This document shows, one piece after another, positions 24,733-33,347 of a stretch of DNA of 41,500 bases. Positions within the stretch are counted from its first letter, which is position 1; every line of letters starts with the position of its first letter. The position numbers and the translations under genes were made by a program. This DNA comes from an uncultured Lentisphaeria bacterium (GTDB lineage: Bacteria; Verrucomicrobiota; Lentisphaeria; Victivallales; Victivallaceae), in contig CAIPAT010000140.1 in NCBI GenBank assembly GCA_903863035.1, forward strand, positions 1 through 41,500, given 5' to 3'. The notes under the pieces were generated by a model, which was given only the letters and a program-made list of their open reading frames with translations, had not been told where the DNA came from and ran no database searches.

Positions 24733-27700
24733 TTAAATATTTTTTAGAATAATCTCGAATAACTCTTTCTTTTTATACGGCTTGCCGATAAAATCATCAA
24801 ATCCAGCTTCTTTATAGCGGGTAGTCATAGGTGACAGCACATGCGCGGTCTGAGCAATATATTTAACCTTCTGGCCTGAATATTTTTTCTGTAACCATTG
24901 CAAACATTCAAATCCGTCAGCGTCCGGCAGGGAAATATCAATCAGCACCACATCCGGCTTTTTACATTTCACACATTCTTTACGCATTGCGGCAAAAGTG
25001 TCAACAATCTTAAAGTTAGAACCTGTATCTGTCAACAGTTTTTCCAGATACTTGATGTTAAAAGGTTCATCTTCAACGGCAAGAATATTCAGTCCGGCAA
25101 AAGTGGCGAGGGGTTCAGCCGCGGGAATTGCCGGCTGATCCACAACGATACCCCCGGGCACGCATACCGGAAACGTTATTGAAATAACCGTCCCCTGGTT
25201 CTCTTTGCTTTCAATCTTGATCGTCCCGTCAAGTTTTTCCAGCAACCTGGAAACGATTGTCAAACCCAGCCCGGTACCGCCATATTTTCTGACGGATGAC
25301 TGGTCTGCCTGATAAAACGGCTGCAGGATTTTGTGTAACTTTGCCGCGGGAATTCCGATACCGGAGTCTCTGACAGTAATCAGCAAATGATCGCTGGCGC
25401 AATCGGCAATAACACTGATGCCGCCCTGTTCCGTAAACTTGACAGCATTGCCTACAAGATTGAACAGTATCTGCGTCAACCGGCGACTGTCCCCGGCAAC
25501 TTTTACCGGCAGGTTATTAGGTTTGAAACTCAGTGTAATATTTTTCTCTTTAGCTTTATAAATAAATGGGTTGAGACTTTGTCTGATATGTTCAGCTGGT
25601 GAAAACTCTTCATAAACTTTGCTGAAATGGCCGGACTCGATGCTGGAAATCTCCAGTATGTCATTAATTATATCCCGCAGCGATTCCCCGCATTGCTCAA
25701 TTACATGAAGATATTCCTGGAATTTACCGTTTTCAGGGATGTTGCATGATGGCAACTCTTCAGCAAGCATGCTGGAAAATCCGAGAATCCCGTTCAAAGG
25801 AGTTCTGATTTCATGAGACATGGTAGACAGAAATTCGCTTTTTGCCAGACAGGCAGATTCCGCTTCGTCCTTAGCTTTGCGAATATCCTCTTCAGCGCGA
25901 ATACGCTCAAGCGCGATACCGATGCTGGAACCGACATCTTCCATATAACTAATAAAATCTGGAGACAACAGGTTCCTGCGCTTGTCGTTGAACTGCAGCA
26001 GACCGATGATCTCCGTACCGGTCCGCAGTGGAATCAAGGCTACGGATTCATAGCCTGCCTGACTGCAATGGTTACGGGGGGGGCCAAAACAATTTATTTC
26101 CCGGCCTCTTTCGACCATCAAATCGGTTACACTGTTGGACCAGAAGCTGCCGCCAGACGAAAAACATGGCAATGCAGGATTGGTTCTGGCTTGAAGAACC
26201 ATGCCGCAAATACATTCCAATTGCGGAATGCCGGATTCATCACTGCAAAATTTACCGTCAGAATTGGGAACACACAAATACCGGTCACGCTCTATGAACT
26301 CGGAAGAGAAACCGGTAAAAGTGTGATATGGATAATCATTGCCTTTGCGGATGCGGATGCCGATTGCCTCCATGCCGGAAAATTGCTTAAACAGCATCAA
26401 AAGTTGTTCAATAATATCTGCGCGGCGCTCACTCTGGTTCAACAGCGACAGCACTTGTTTGGAGAAGCGCTGTTGATCGTCCGTTATTTTCCTTCTGGTA
26501 ATATCGGTATCGGTTCCGCGATAGCCAAGCAGGTCGCCATTTGCATCAAGTATTGGAGAACCGTTGGATTCCAGAATCACATGCCGGCCATTCCTGTGTA
26601 TATTAGGATTGACAACCTTATGAAAGGCTCGTTTGTCTGCGAATGCTGCAAACGTGGCAGCCTTCAATTTCTCGCGTTCTTCAGCAGGAAAAAGGTCAAA
26701 GAAATATTTTTTGTCGACTAATTCATCCGGAGAATAACCAAGCACGTTCTTAACTGCATCGCTGATGTATGTAATTTTACCTGAAGCGTTAAATTCCCAA
26801 ATCATATCAGCCGCGTTTTCCGCAATATCCTTGAAACGGCTTTCACTTTCCATTAATTTTTTTTCGGTCTGTATCCGCTCCGTGACGTCCCAGCTGACGC
26901 CGATAATCCTGACGGGATTCCCGCTTTGGTCGCAATAAACTTTGGCGCGCGAGGCAATATAGTGAATGCTGCCGTCCGGCCATATTGTGCGAATTTCTAA
27001 ATCGTAACCGCTTTTATCTTTTATCGCCTGCTCAATTGCAGTATTTCTTTTGTTCCGGTCATCAGGATGCACAAGACGCAAAATATCTTCAGTTTTTCCG
27101 GAAAATGTACCAGGCTGAAATCCCACTAAACGCTGCTGCTGCTCGTCCCATACCCGTTTGTTCTCTAAAATATCCCAATCAAAGATCCCCATTCTGGATG
27201 TGCTCAATGCTAAATTCAGCCGTTCCTGATTTTCCTGCAGGGTTTCTTCGGATTTGATTGCCTGCAGTCGTTTTAACCCGATTTCGCCAAGCATTTCGGT
27301 AAACTTACGAACTACCGCCATATTTTTATAAAGCTGCTCGCTGGTAAACAATGGAACTTTGGCAACAGCTTCCATATACGCCTGTTCATCAAATCCATAT
27401 TTCGCAGCCTGTTTTCTAAAAAAATCCAGATCCGGCGGTTCCAGAAATAACTGACCGGTAAAAATATTTGCCACGTGCATCCCGCCGACAACAATCGGAG
27501 TCGCGCAGTCAACCATGCCATGCGGACAACAATACATGACAGAAGGATCAGCCTCTGGAAGATGATCCATAATGTATAAGTCACTCTTACGGCACTCCAG
27601 CTCTGAAACCGGGTTGATGCGGTGAAATCTGGTGCAAATATCCTGCCAGCCGGAAGCCGTAAGAATATTCCCTTTAATATCTACAATCGCGGAAGGAAGA

Positions 27701-27777
27701 CGAAAGGCATCGTAGAGACTGTCCAGTAAATCCTGAACTTTCGGCATATCAATCAAGTCTTGCAACCTGTATTCCAT
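24733..27777 (-). CDS. Hybrid sensor histidine kinase: PocR - PAS - PAS - GAF - HisKA - HATPase - REC
   Basis: 1014 residues, no membrane helix, so cytoplasmic. The PocR-type sensory domain (about 5-180) has Cys residues in CRKSDLYIMD and CCPHGMVDCATPIVVGG, and GQLFLEPPD. PAS domains lie at about 190-310 and 315-435. A GAF domain (about 450-620) has several Cys residues and the NHCSQAGYES pattern. HisKA carries His655 in SHEIRTPLNG. The HATPase motifs are NAVKFTEQGG, DSGIGIP and GGTGLGL. The C-terminal receiver has Asp947 in LIDISLPD and Lys in IGKPY. Output may pass through an HPt protein; the REC-HPt at 5766 is one candidate. GGAGACATTTT precedes the ATG. Confidence 0.94.
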   Translation of the reverse strand: MEYRLQDLIDMPKVQDLLDSLYDAFRLPSAIVDIKGNILTASGWQDICTRFHRINPVSELECRKSDLYIMDHLPEADPSVMYCCPHGMVDCATPIVVGGMHVANIFTGQLFLEPPDLDFFRKQAAKYGFDEQAYMEAVAKVPLFTSEQLYKNMAVVRKFTEMLGEIGLKRLQAIKSEETLQENQERLNLALSTSRMGIFDWDILENKRVWDEQQQRLVGFQPGTFSGKTEDILRLVHPDDRNKRNTAIEQAIKDKSGYDLEIRTIWPDGSIHYIASRAKVYCDQSGNPVRIIGVSWDVTERIQTEKKLMESESRFKDIAENAADMIWEFNASGKITYISDAVKNVLGYSPDELVDKKYFFDLFPAEEREKLKAATFAAFADKRAFHKVVNPNIHRNGRHVILESNGSPILDANGDLLGYRGTDTDITRRKITDDQQRFSKQVLSLLNQSERRADIIEQLLMLFKQFSGMEAIGIRIRKGNDYPYHTFTGFSSEFIERDRYLCVPNSDGKFCSDESGIPQLECICGMVLQARTNPALPCFSSGGSFWSNSVTDLMVERGREINCFGPPRNHCSQAGYESVALIPLRTGTEIIGLLQFNDKRRNLLSPDFISYMEDVGSSIGIALERIRAEEDIRKAKDEAESACLAKSEFLSTMSHEIRTPLNGILGFSSMLAEELPSCNIPENGKFQEYLHVIEQCGESLRDIINDILEISSIESGHFSKVYEEFSPAEHIRQSLNPFIYKAKEKNITLSFKPNNLPVKVAGDSRRLTQILFNLVGNAVKFTEQGGISVIADCASDHLLITVRDSGIGIPAAKLHKILQPFYQADQSSVRKYGGTGLGLTIVSRLLEKLDGTIKIESKENQGTVISITFPVCVPGGIVVDQPAIPAAEPLATFAGLNILAVEDEPFNIKYLEKLLTDTGSNFKIVDTFAAMRKECVKCKKPDVVLIDISLPDADGFECLQWLQKKYSGQKVKYIAQTAHVLSPMTTRYKEAGFDDFIGKPYKKKELFEIILKNI

Positions 27778-27969
27778 AAAATGTCTCCAGTGTCCAGTGG
27801 ATTAATCTATCTGTAAAATATACTAATATTATACAGAAGTCAAATATGTTTCAACAGATTTGTAATAGCTGTTCAAAAATGCAGCAAAACTATTGCAGGA
27901 ATGACCCTCTGAAATGAGTGGAAATATTATACCCGAATTCACGTTCTTTTGTGTCTTCTGAAAACTTAA

Positions 27970-28130
27970 GGAGTTGTTAAGAAATAACTGGTATTTTTAT
28001 ACTGAGGTATCCGGGAGAAATTCCGGCTTCGCCGGTGAGGAGCAAAGCTATAGCGCTTTGTAACGAAGCGGCGGATCCGAAAGTTCCCCGGAAAACCAGT
28101 AGAAAGTGCCAGTTGTTTTTGAACGACTCC
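27970..28130. repeat. Foldback element related to family B (variant)
   Basis: 161 bp. Left end GGAGTTGTTAAGAAATAACT; right end on the other strand GGAGTCGTTCAAAAACAACT. The GGAG-Y-YGT start matches the family B ends, but the interior differs. It has hairpins CCGGC/GCCGG, AAAGC/GCTTT and CCGGGAG...TTCCCCGG. The sequence 27778-27969 before it holds only the kinase leader and AT-rich DNA. Confidence 0.7.
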
Positions 28131-28157
28131 TAAGTTCAACGCAGTAACACTCTATTT

Positions 28158-28418
28158 ATACTCTGCACGGTTGAAAATTTAAGAATAGACGAGCAGGATT
28201 GTGGATCGGATTTTTTCGATCCGACTGACAGGCGATACCCACATCGCATGAAGGAGGAACGAAAAAAGACAGTCCCCCGCCTGCGGGATTGCGATCTTTC
28301 GATTTTGAATTCGCACTCTTCGAGGCCTTCGATACCCCGGTATCGGCAGCCTCTCAGAATACGAACCAATTCTCAAAATCTTCGCAATCTATGTTAAATT
28401 TTCAGCCGTGCAGAGTAT
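28158..28418 (+). repeat. Foldback element, family A copy 3
   Basis: 261 bp. Arms start ATACTCTGCACGGTTGAAAA and end with the mirror CAGCCGTGCAGAGTAT. The interior aligns along its length with the copy at 2791, including the GAAGGAGGAACG segment. The cruciform GAGGC-CGATACC/GGTATCG-GCCTC lies near 28320-28355 and the AGAATACGAACCAATTCTCA block follows. No coding capacity. Confidence 0.9.
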
Positions 28419-28499
28419 ATTTGGCGCAGGGTAAAAAAACTCATCCAATGAAATGACGGTGGGTTAAAAGCTTTCCGTCACACTATACAGCAAACTTTT

Positions 28500-28660
28500 T
28501 CCCATATTTTAAGGAATAAACTTGACAAGTTTCGAGAAATATCCCGAAGTTATTTTGAAAATTGCCGGGGAGGCGCATACCATCAGGTATGTCGCGAACC
28601 GGCAAACACAAAGGCATTCGGTAGAATCGCAAAGATGTGAAAGTTTTTTTATACGACTCC
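28500..28660 (-). repeat. Foldback element, family B copy 2 (reverse orientation)
   Basis: Reads as the reverse complement of the copy at 3863: GGAGTCGTATAAAAAAACTT at 28660 inward, then ACCGAATGCCTTTGTGTTTG, a shared TGCCGGT/CCGGCA stem and CATACC/GGTATG tip. The far end near 28500-28520 is degenerate, so that boundary is approximate. It overlaps the end of the GH20 gene, whose TAA stop lies in the element. Confidence 0.8.
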
Positions 28661-30499
28661 CTGGTAAGAGCTGTCCAGAATTACTGCCATGCCAAGCAGC
28701 GTTTCTTTTATTCGGTAATATTCAGACGGCTTATTGCGGCAATGCCAGACTTCGGAAAAATCTTTCTCAAAGAATCTTATTTCATCGGCGGTTTTCCAGG
28801 CCGCGGTTTTGTCCTTGCGGCAAACGTTTTGCGCTATCCGGTGCATCAGCAATTCTCCTCTGGCACCGGCAATAAGTTCCCGTACATTCAACGGATCTGT
28901 TTTCGCCGCGTTCAATTTCAAGGTCAGCGCTGGAACAAGTTTTTCCAGCTTGCTGATGCTGGAGGTTAACTTGCCGCAGTCAGATGGATTCGCGATTTTT
29001 TTAATTGCTTCCGCTTCGGGTTCGCCACGCCGGACGGATTCATACCAACGAACAATATGGCCCCAGTCAATCGATCTCGCCGCCGAAATTGCCCTGGCGA
29101 TATCAACCGCTTCGGCAGAATCAATTCCAAGTTCCTGCAAACTGAACGCTTTGTCAAAAGCGGCAGTATCTTTCGCCGCATCAACATTCCAGGAAACTGC
29201 TGCACCGTAACTCATACCGTGCATGGAATTGAAAAACAGGTTGACATGGCCGTAATCACCCCAGTCAGTATTGAGGAAGCCGATCGCTCCGTTTTTTCTG
29301 CCAGCCGCAGCGTAATTCCAGATGTTTTCACATGCATTATTGATGTTATTAAAGAAAGTATTCCAGCCGTGAACACCGGGACAGACATAAAATGGAATTT
29401 TATTTTCAGCGAAAGGTTCGCATGGACGGTACTTGCATTCCGTTGAATAATCCCAGTTCAACGCAATGGTGCCTTTCGGAAACTCTGAAATCAGACCAGG
29501 TTCATGCAGGACAACGTCGCCCCACAACATTGGAATCTTATGCTGTTTTTTGACGGCACCAACAACCTTTTCGAGAAAATCCATATAAAGACGTCCCTTG
29601 CCGTGTTTTTTGGCTTTGGCAGCGTTCCTGCCGGTTCCCAAATCGAATGTCTCATCGCAGCAGATATTAAAATATTTGGAACTGAATAGAGGAGAAAATT
29701 TTGCAATCATTGCCTCGACAACCTTGAAAGAACCGGCATCGGAACAGTTCAGCGTGTAATGGGCCATACGGTCATGAAAATAAAACGGCAATTCAGACGC
29801 CTTGATATTCAGTTCATTCAGATGTTCCAGCCGTTTACTGCGGAGCAGATGGTAGCAATGGCCGAACGTACTTAAGGACGGCACCAGATCAATGTAGCGT
29901 TTTTTACAATATTCGTCGAGACGCAGAATCTCTTCGGCGGTCAGCGGATCGCTGCCGGCCCAGACGTCAGACAACTCGGTAAAAGCGAAAGTATGTTCAA
30001 CATACAGTTCCAGATGGTTGAGTTTATAGTATGCCATCTTGTCCGCCAGTTCAAACAGCGTTTCCAGTTTCGGCACTTTACCGCGGGTGGTATCATGATA
30101 GAAACCGCGAGCGGAAAAATCAGGGGCGTCCGTGATTACGCAGCAGGGTAATTCAGTACCATATTCCGCGACCATCTGACGCAGTGTCTGAATACCGTAA
30201 AATAAGCCGGGTAAACCATCTCCGGTGATTGTCACACCGGTTTTTTCTATGGCCATTTTATAACCTTGTGCATCTATGATACCGTCCAGTGTCAGGAATA
30301 TCGTATTTCCGCCTGCATTGGCCGAACGCGCAAGAACCGGACGGCGGCAGACGGCATGAGCAATGGTATCTGTCAGTAACAACGGACCATCCAGCGGAAT
30401 CAGCGGGTTGTTCTGATCAAGAATGATCATCGTTTTCTCATTCAATACACAGGTTCCTGATTTTGTCTTTACTTTTCCAGGCATTGGTATAATATTCAT
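28649..30499 (-). CDS. Glycoside hydrolase family 20-like (beta-N-acetylhexosaminidase-like)
   Basis: 616 residues, no signal peptide, so probably cytoplasmic. An N-terminal GH20b-like domain (about 1-120) is followed by the TIM barrel. Landmarks are RGFYHDTTRGKVP, YKLNHLELYVEHTFAF and the Asp282-Glu283 pair in CCDETFDLG, the GH20 catalytic motif. Later WGDVVLHEPG and LNTDWGDYGH fit the barrel's C-terminal strands. It probably removes terminal N-acetylhexosamine from glycans; the substrate is not shown. GGAGATATTG precedes the ATG. The last codons and stop lie inside a family B element. Divergent from an AraC-type regulator. Confidence 0.88.
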   Translation of the reverse strand: MNIIPMPGKVKTKSGTCVLNEKTMIILDQNNPLIPLDGPLLLTDTIAHAVCRRPVLARSANAGGNTIFLTLDGIIDAQGYKMAIEKTGVTITGDGLPGLFYGIQTLRQMVAEYGTELPCCVITDAPDFSARGFYHDTTRGKVPKLETLFELADKMAYYKLNHLELYVEHTFAFTELSDVWAGSDPLTAEEILRLDEYCKKRYIDLVPSLSTFGHCYHLLRSKRLEHLNELNIKASELPFYFHDRMAHYTLNCSDAGSFKVVEAMIAKFSPLFSSKYFNICCDETFDLGTGRNAAKAKKHGKGRLYMDFLEKVVGAVKKQHKIPMLWGDVVLHEPGLISEFPKGTIALNWDYSTECKYRPCEPFAENKIPFYVCPGVHGWNTFFNNINNACENIWNYAAAGRKNGAIGFLNTDWGDYGHVNLFFNSMHGMSYGAAVSWNVDAAKDTAAFDKAFSLQELGIDSAEAVDIARAISAARSIDWGHIVRWYESVRRGEPEAEAIKKIANPSDCGKLTSSISKLEKLVPALTLKLNAAKTDPLNVRELIAGARGELLMHRIAQNVCRKDKTAAWKTADEIRFFEKDFSEVWHCRNKPSEYYRIKETLLGMAVILDSSYQGVV

Positions 30500-30573
30500 T
30501 TTTCAATATCTCCATGTTATAGTATTTCTCAGTATGATATATATATTAATATACTTTAGTATTAGTAAAACAA
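30500..30573. promoter_or_regulatory. Divergent promoter region between GH20 and AraC genes
   Basis: 74 AT-rich bases serve both directions. They contain TATTAATA and the interrupted dyad TACTTTAGTA, plus repeated AGTAT elements, which could be regulator half-sites. Autoregulation and control of the GH20 gene by the AraC protein is the usual arrangement, but is inference here. Confidence 0.4.
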
Positions 30574-31443
30574 ATGGACTTTTCAATCATAATGAATGAC
30601 AAATTCAACACCTCGGAAATAAATGAAGAACCGATTCCAAGGAACATCCGCGACCAGATGTGCCGTTCAGGACTCTGGATATGTTCATTCTATTCGAAAG
30701 TAAAAAGTGGCATCAAGGATTCGCCGGTTCCTAGAAAATTCAATTTCTACGTGTTGACTCATCTGATCGGAGGCAAAGGCTTTTACTGGACACCGAAGCA
30801 TGAAAAGCCGGAAATTATTTCTCCTGGAACTGGCATTATTGCCACGCCCGGACAGATCAACAGTTATTCAGGTTATAAAGATTATTTCTATGAAGACTCA
30901 ATTGCCTTCATGGGTCCTTCGGCCGATGCGCTGTACAATGCGGGTGTACTGCGGGACGGACTGATACAAATCGGAACCGCCCGCCGTCTGCTCCCGATCA
31001 TCGAAAAGCTCAACGATGTTTCCCTGGCATCACAACTGGAAGCCAATTCTCTTCTGCTGAACCTGATTTTCGAATTGTATCACGAAAACCGCAAAAGGGA
31101 GCAAGCACCCGCCACCGAATCGCGAATACATTTGCTGATCCGGGAGCTGAAACATAACATCGGCAAATGGTGGACTGTAAGCGAAATGGCCGCATACTGC
31201 AATATCAGCGAAAATCAACTTCGCCGGATATTTCACGATACCACCGGCATGTCGCCGAAAAATTATATTGAAACAGTAAAAATGCGGCACGGCGTTGAGT
31301 TATTGTGCGGGTCTAAAAGTAAAATCTCCGAAGTCGCCGCCAATCTCGGTTATGTTGATCAATATCATTTTATCCGCAGATTTAAAAAAGTCATCGGCAT
31401 CCCTCCCGCGAGGTATCGCCGCGAATTTTCTTCAATGACTTAA
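30574..31443 (+). CDS. AraC-family transcriptional regulator
   Basis: 289 residues. The N-terminal half (about 20-165) has a cupin-like sensor pattern, e.g. KFNFYVLTHLIGGKGFYWTP and the turn GTGIIATPGQIN. The C-terminal AraC DNA-binding domain (about 188-285) carries two helix-turn-helix motifs, VSEMAAYCNISENQLRRIF and ISEVAANLGYVDQYHFIRRF, with the closing GIPPARYRREF. No strong ribosome site precedes the ATG. Probably senses a sugar for the divergent GH20 gene. Its TAA stop is the first part of a family A element arm. Confidence 0.92.
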   Translation: MDFSIIMNDKFNTSEINEEPIPRNIRDQMCRSGLWICSFYSKVKSGIKDSPVPRKFNFYVLTHLIGGKGFYWTPKHEKPEIISPGTGIIATPGQINSYSGYKDYFYEDSIAFMGPSADALYNAGVLRDGLIQIGTARRLLPIIEKLNDVSLASQLEANSLLLNLIFELYHENRKREQAPATESRIHLLIRELKHNIGKWWTVSEMAAYCNISENQLRRIFHDTTGMSPKNYIETVKMRHGVELLCGSKSKISEVAANLGYVDQYHFIRRFKKVIGIPPARYRREFSSMT

Positions 31444-31464
31444 ATTTTCAACCGTGCAGAGTAT
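31439..31464 (+). repeat. Solo right arm of a family A element
   Basis: The sequence from TTAAATTTTCAACC to GTGCAGAGTAT matches the right arm of the copies at 4025 and 28158, but no left arm or interior is present on the gene side. The TAA stop of the AraC gene is at 31441-31443, inside it. Confidence 0.75.
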
Positions 31465-31484
31465 CTATCGTCCGAGCGATAGAT
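31463..31484. terminator. Hairpin between convergent genes
   Basis: ATCTATCG and CGATAGAT form a perfect 8-bp stem with a 6-base loop between the ends of the AraC gene and the polyol dehydrogenase gene. No T-run follows, so intrinsic termination is uncertain. Confidence 0.45.
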
Positions 31485-31493
31485 GCCGCAATA

Positions 31494-32645
31494 TTATTTG
31501 ATGTTTGCGACTATCATTTTTATCAGTTTCTCATGTTCGTCAGTCCATGGGGCAGGCCAGAGTTCCGCCAAGCCATTTCTGATTTTTTCAGGATCCCTGC
31601 CATAAAGATCTTCCGCCGCCAGTGCGGCGCCGCCGGCGAGAATCAACGGTTCATAACCCTGGGCCAATACTATCCGCATGGCTCCCGTAACACGATCATC
31701 CCAGCTTAATTTACGGGGAATGTCGCGAGTGATTCTGGCGATAGCGTCTTTCAAAAAAGGATTGGTCATTCTGATCAGCAGGTCTTGCGCGTAGGCGTTG
31801 AAGCCGCTCTCAGAGAAAAGCTCGTCAAATCCAGCCCATTTTTTACACAAAGCCGCACCCGATTCCGCGAGAAACGCCGTTTCCGCTTTTTTCATCAGCG
31901 CAGGAATACCGCGCAGTTCGCTCATGTATTCACAGCCTTGCTGCCTGCCGAGAATACCCAGTAGAAAATGTATCGCGTTATGACCGTAAAGCTTAGCTTC
32001 CTCAAATGGATAAAGATCTGTTTTTACATGCAGGTTTTCAACTTGCCGTTTTTCAATATCCGGCACAGCGGAGATCAATATTTTATTGAATTCCTCAACC
32101 AGATGCCCGCGGTCCGCCCCCGGACAAAGCAGTTTAAGCCCTTGCTTTTCACATTCATCAGCACTGGCCACCCCGCTCATTTTGCCGACAACAGTATTAA
32201 GATAATATGTCGCCGGAAAATCCTGTCCGACAGCCTTCTCCAACTCTTCCGCCGCGTGATTGTTATTCTCGGCAGTATAAATAAAACGGCGGCGCTGCGG
32301 CTGCATGGCAAATCCTTGTTTAAGCCAGACCGCGATCTGTGGAAAGAATTTTACGCTGGGCAGCGCGGTAGCCAGTTCACCGGCATCTGCCGCCGCCGCT
32401 ATCAACTTTTGCAGGTCATTTGTATCTAACGGATTATAGACTTCAACATTGGCATAAGTTTCTGTATAAACAGCGTTATCGCACGCGATGTTTATAGAGA
32501 CGTTACCTCCGCATGCATTTACCGCGTCTTTCAGTTTGTTGTCAACTTCGGCAATGACAATCCGGTCAAAATTGCCTTTACTCGCGCCGGATAGAAAAAT
32601 TCCGGTCTGAATCGGCCCCATTCCTATTCCCAGAAATAAACTCAT
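31494..32645 (-). CDS. Mannitol dehydrogenase-like (polyol-phosphate dehydrogenase) protein
   Basis: 383 residues. A Rossmann N terminus (FLGIGMGPIQTGIFLSGA) has the nucleotide-binding loop. Strand two ends in IAEVD. The C-terminal domain has KLYGHNAIHFLLGILG near residues 215-230, matching the catalytic K-x3-N-x2-H motif of the mannitol-1-phosphate dehydrogenase family. The Rossmann loop is GIGMGPIQTG rather than the usual GAGNIGRG, so cofactor choice may differ. The substrate is unknown. Its proximity to a GH20 enzyme and an AraC regulator suggests sugar metabolism. Confidence 0.72.
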   Translation of the reverse strand: MSLFLGIGMGPIQTGIFLSGASKGNFDRIVIAEVDNKLKDAVNACGGNVSINIACDNAVYTETYANVEVYNPLDTNDLQKLIAAAADAGELATALPSVKFFPQIAVWLKQGFAMQPQRRRFIYTAENNNHAAEELEKAVGQDFPATYYLNTVVGKMSGVASADECEKQGLKLLCPGADRGHLVEEFNKILISAVPDIEKRQVENLHVKTDLYPFEEAKLYGHNAIHFLLGILGRQQGCEYMSELRGIPALMKKAETAFLAESGAALCKKWAGFDELFSESGFNAYAQDLLIRMTNPFLKDAIARITRDIPRKLSWDDRVTGAMRIVLAQGYEPLILAGGAALAAEDLYGRDPEKIRNGLAELWPAPWTDEHEKLIKMIVANIK

Positions 32646-32767
32646 AATTACTTATCCTGATTAAGCATTATTATTGCATAAAAATTTAAACTATAAATTA
32701 TATGCGATATTCAGGTTTTGCCAGTAGTAATTATTATTTCCACATGAATCTATACAGCGTAAAATCG

Positions 32768-32802
32768 TTAAAAAAGCCGGAATAGCATTTGCCTTTTCCG
32801 GC
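32768..32802 (-). terminator. Intrinsic terminator in the leader of the polyol dehydrogenase gene
   Basis: On the minus strand GCCGGAA pairs with TTCCGGC and is followed by TTTTTT. It lies about 125 bases before the start of the minus-strand gene. It either ends transcription entering from the right or works as a leader attenuator. Confidence 0.65.
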
Positions 32803-32848
32803 ATAATGTGTAATTTAATGACCCTGTCGAATATATTTCGACACAAGT

Positions 32849-32925
32849 GGATCCGTAGCTCAGTTGGTTAGAGCAGGTGACTCATAATCACCGGGTCGCT
32901 GGTTCGAGCCCGGCCGGATCCACCA
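32849..32925 (+). tRNA. tRNA with CAT anticodon (tRNA-Ile2 or elongator tRNA-Met)
   Basis: Acceptor stem GGATCCG/CGGATCC, anticodon stem GGTGA/TCACC around CTCATAA, T-arm around GGTTCGAGCC and encoded CCA. The CAT anticodon fits elongator Met, or Ile2 after lysidine modification. The segment GCAGGTGACTCATAATCACC and GGTCGCTGGTTC resembles Ile2 tRNAs, whereas the D-arm GTAGCTCAGTTGGTTAGAGCA is shared. I lean to Ile2. An accessory region starts downstream. Confidence 0.93.
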
Positions 32926-32995
32926 CTTTTTCTACTCAAAATAGCCATTTCGTCATATCCCGCCACACCCTGCAAAAGTAGGCTATAAATACAAA

Positions 32996-33147
32996 GTTTT
33001 ACACATTTTTTACACATTTTTTTGAGGTGATCTATGTAAGACAACGATGCAAAATTGGTGTCTTTTTTATAAATAACGTCAAATTAAAGCATTTTTTAAT
33101 ATTAAAAGAATGAACCATAATTTACACATTTTTACACATTTTCTCAA
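32996..33147. repeat. Paired TTTACACATTTT repeats downstream of the tRNA
   Basis: Two tandem pairs of TTACACATTTT occur at about 32998-33020 and 33120-33142, roughly 120 bases apart. The paired layout beside a tRNA is like integrase arm sites of an integrated element. No integrase gene is in the window. The rest of 32926-33347 is AT-rich and ends in AGGGGGAG, a strong ribosome site for the next gene. Confidence 0.5.
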
Positions 33148-33347
33148 AATCACCGATTCAGACAATGAAAAAGCACAGCCTGTCAAAGCAAAGATGGCAA
33201 GCTGTTCCCTGTTCTGGATATCCTTGAAGATGTATGCCGTGGTTTTCCGCTTGACCATTTTGACGCAATAATAATTTAGCGTTGCCCTTGCAATGGATTG
33301 AATTAATTATATCTTTATTCATTATGTGTATAAAGGGGGAGTAGCGT

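Noticed and set aside
25813-26721. 302-codon plus-strand frame inside the hybrid kinase gene
   Set aside because: Antisense to conserved kinase, GAF and PAS domains; no ribosome site or domain of its own.
32996-33147. Replication origin iterons
   Set aside because: Only four copies, in two pairs, with no replication initiator gene nearby; integrase arm sites are the simpler reading.
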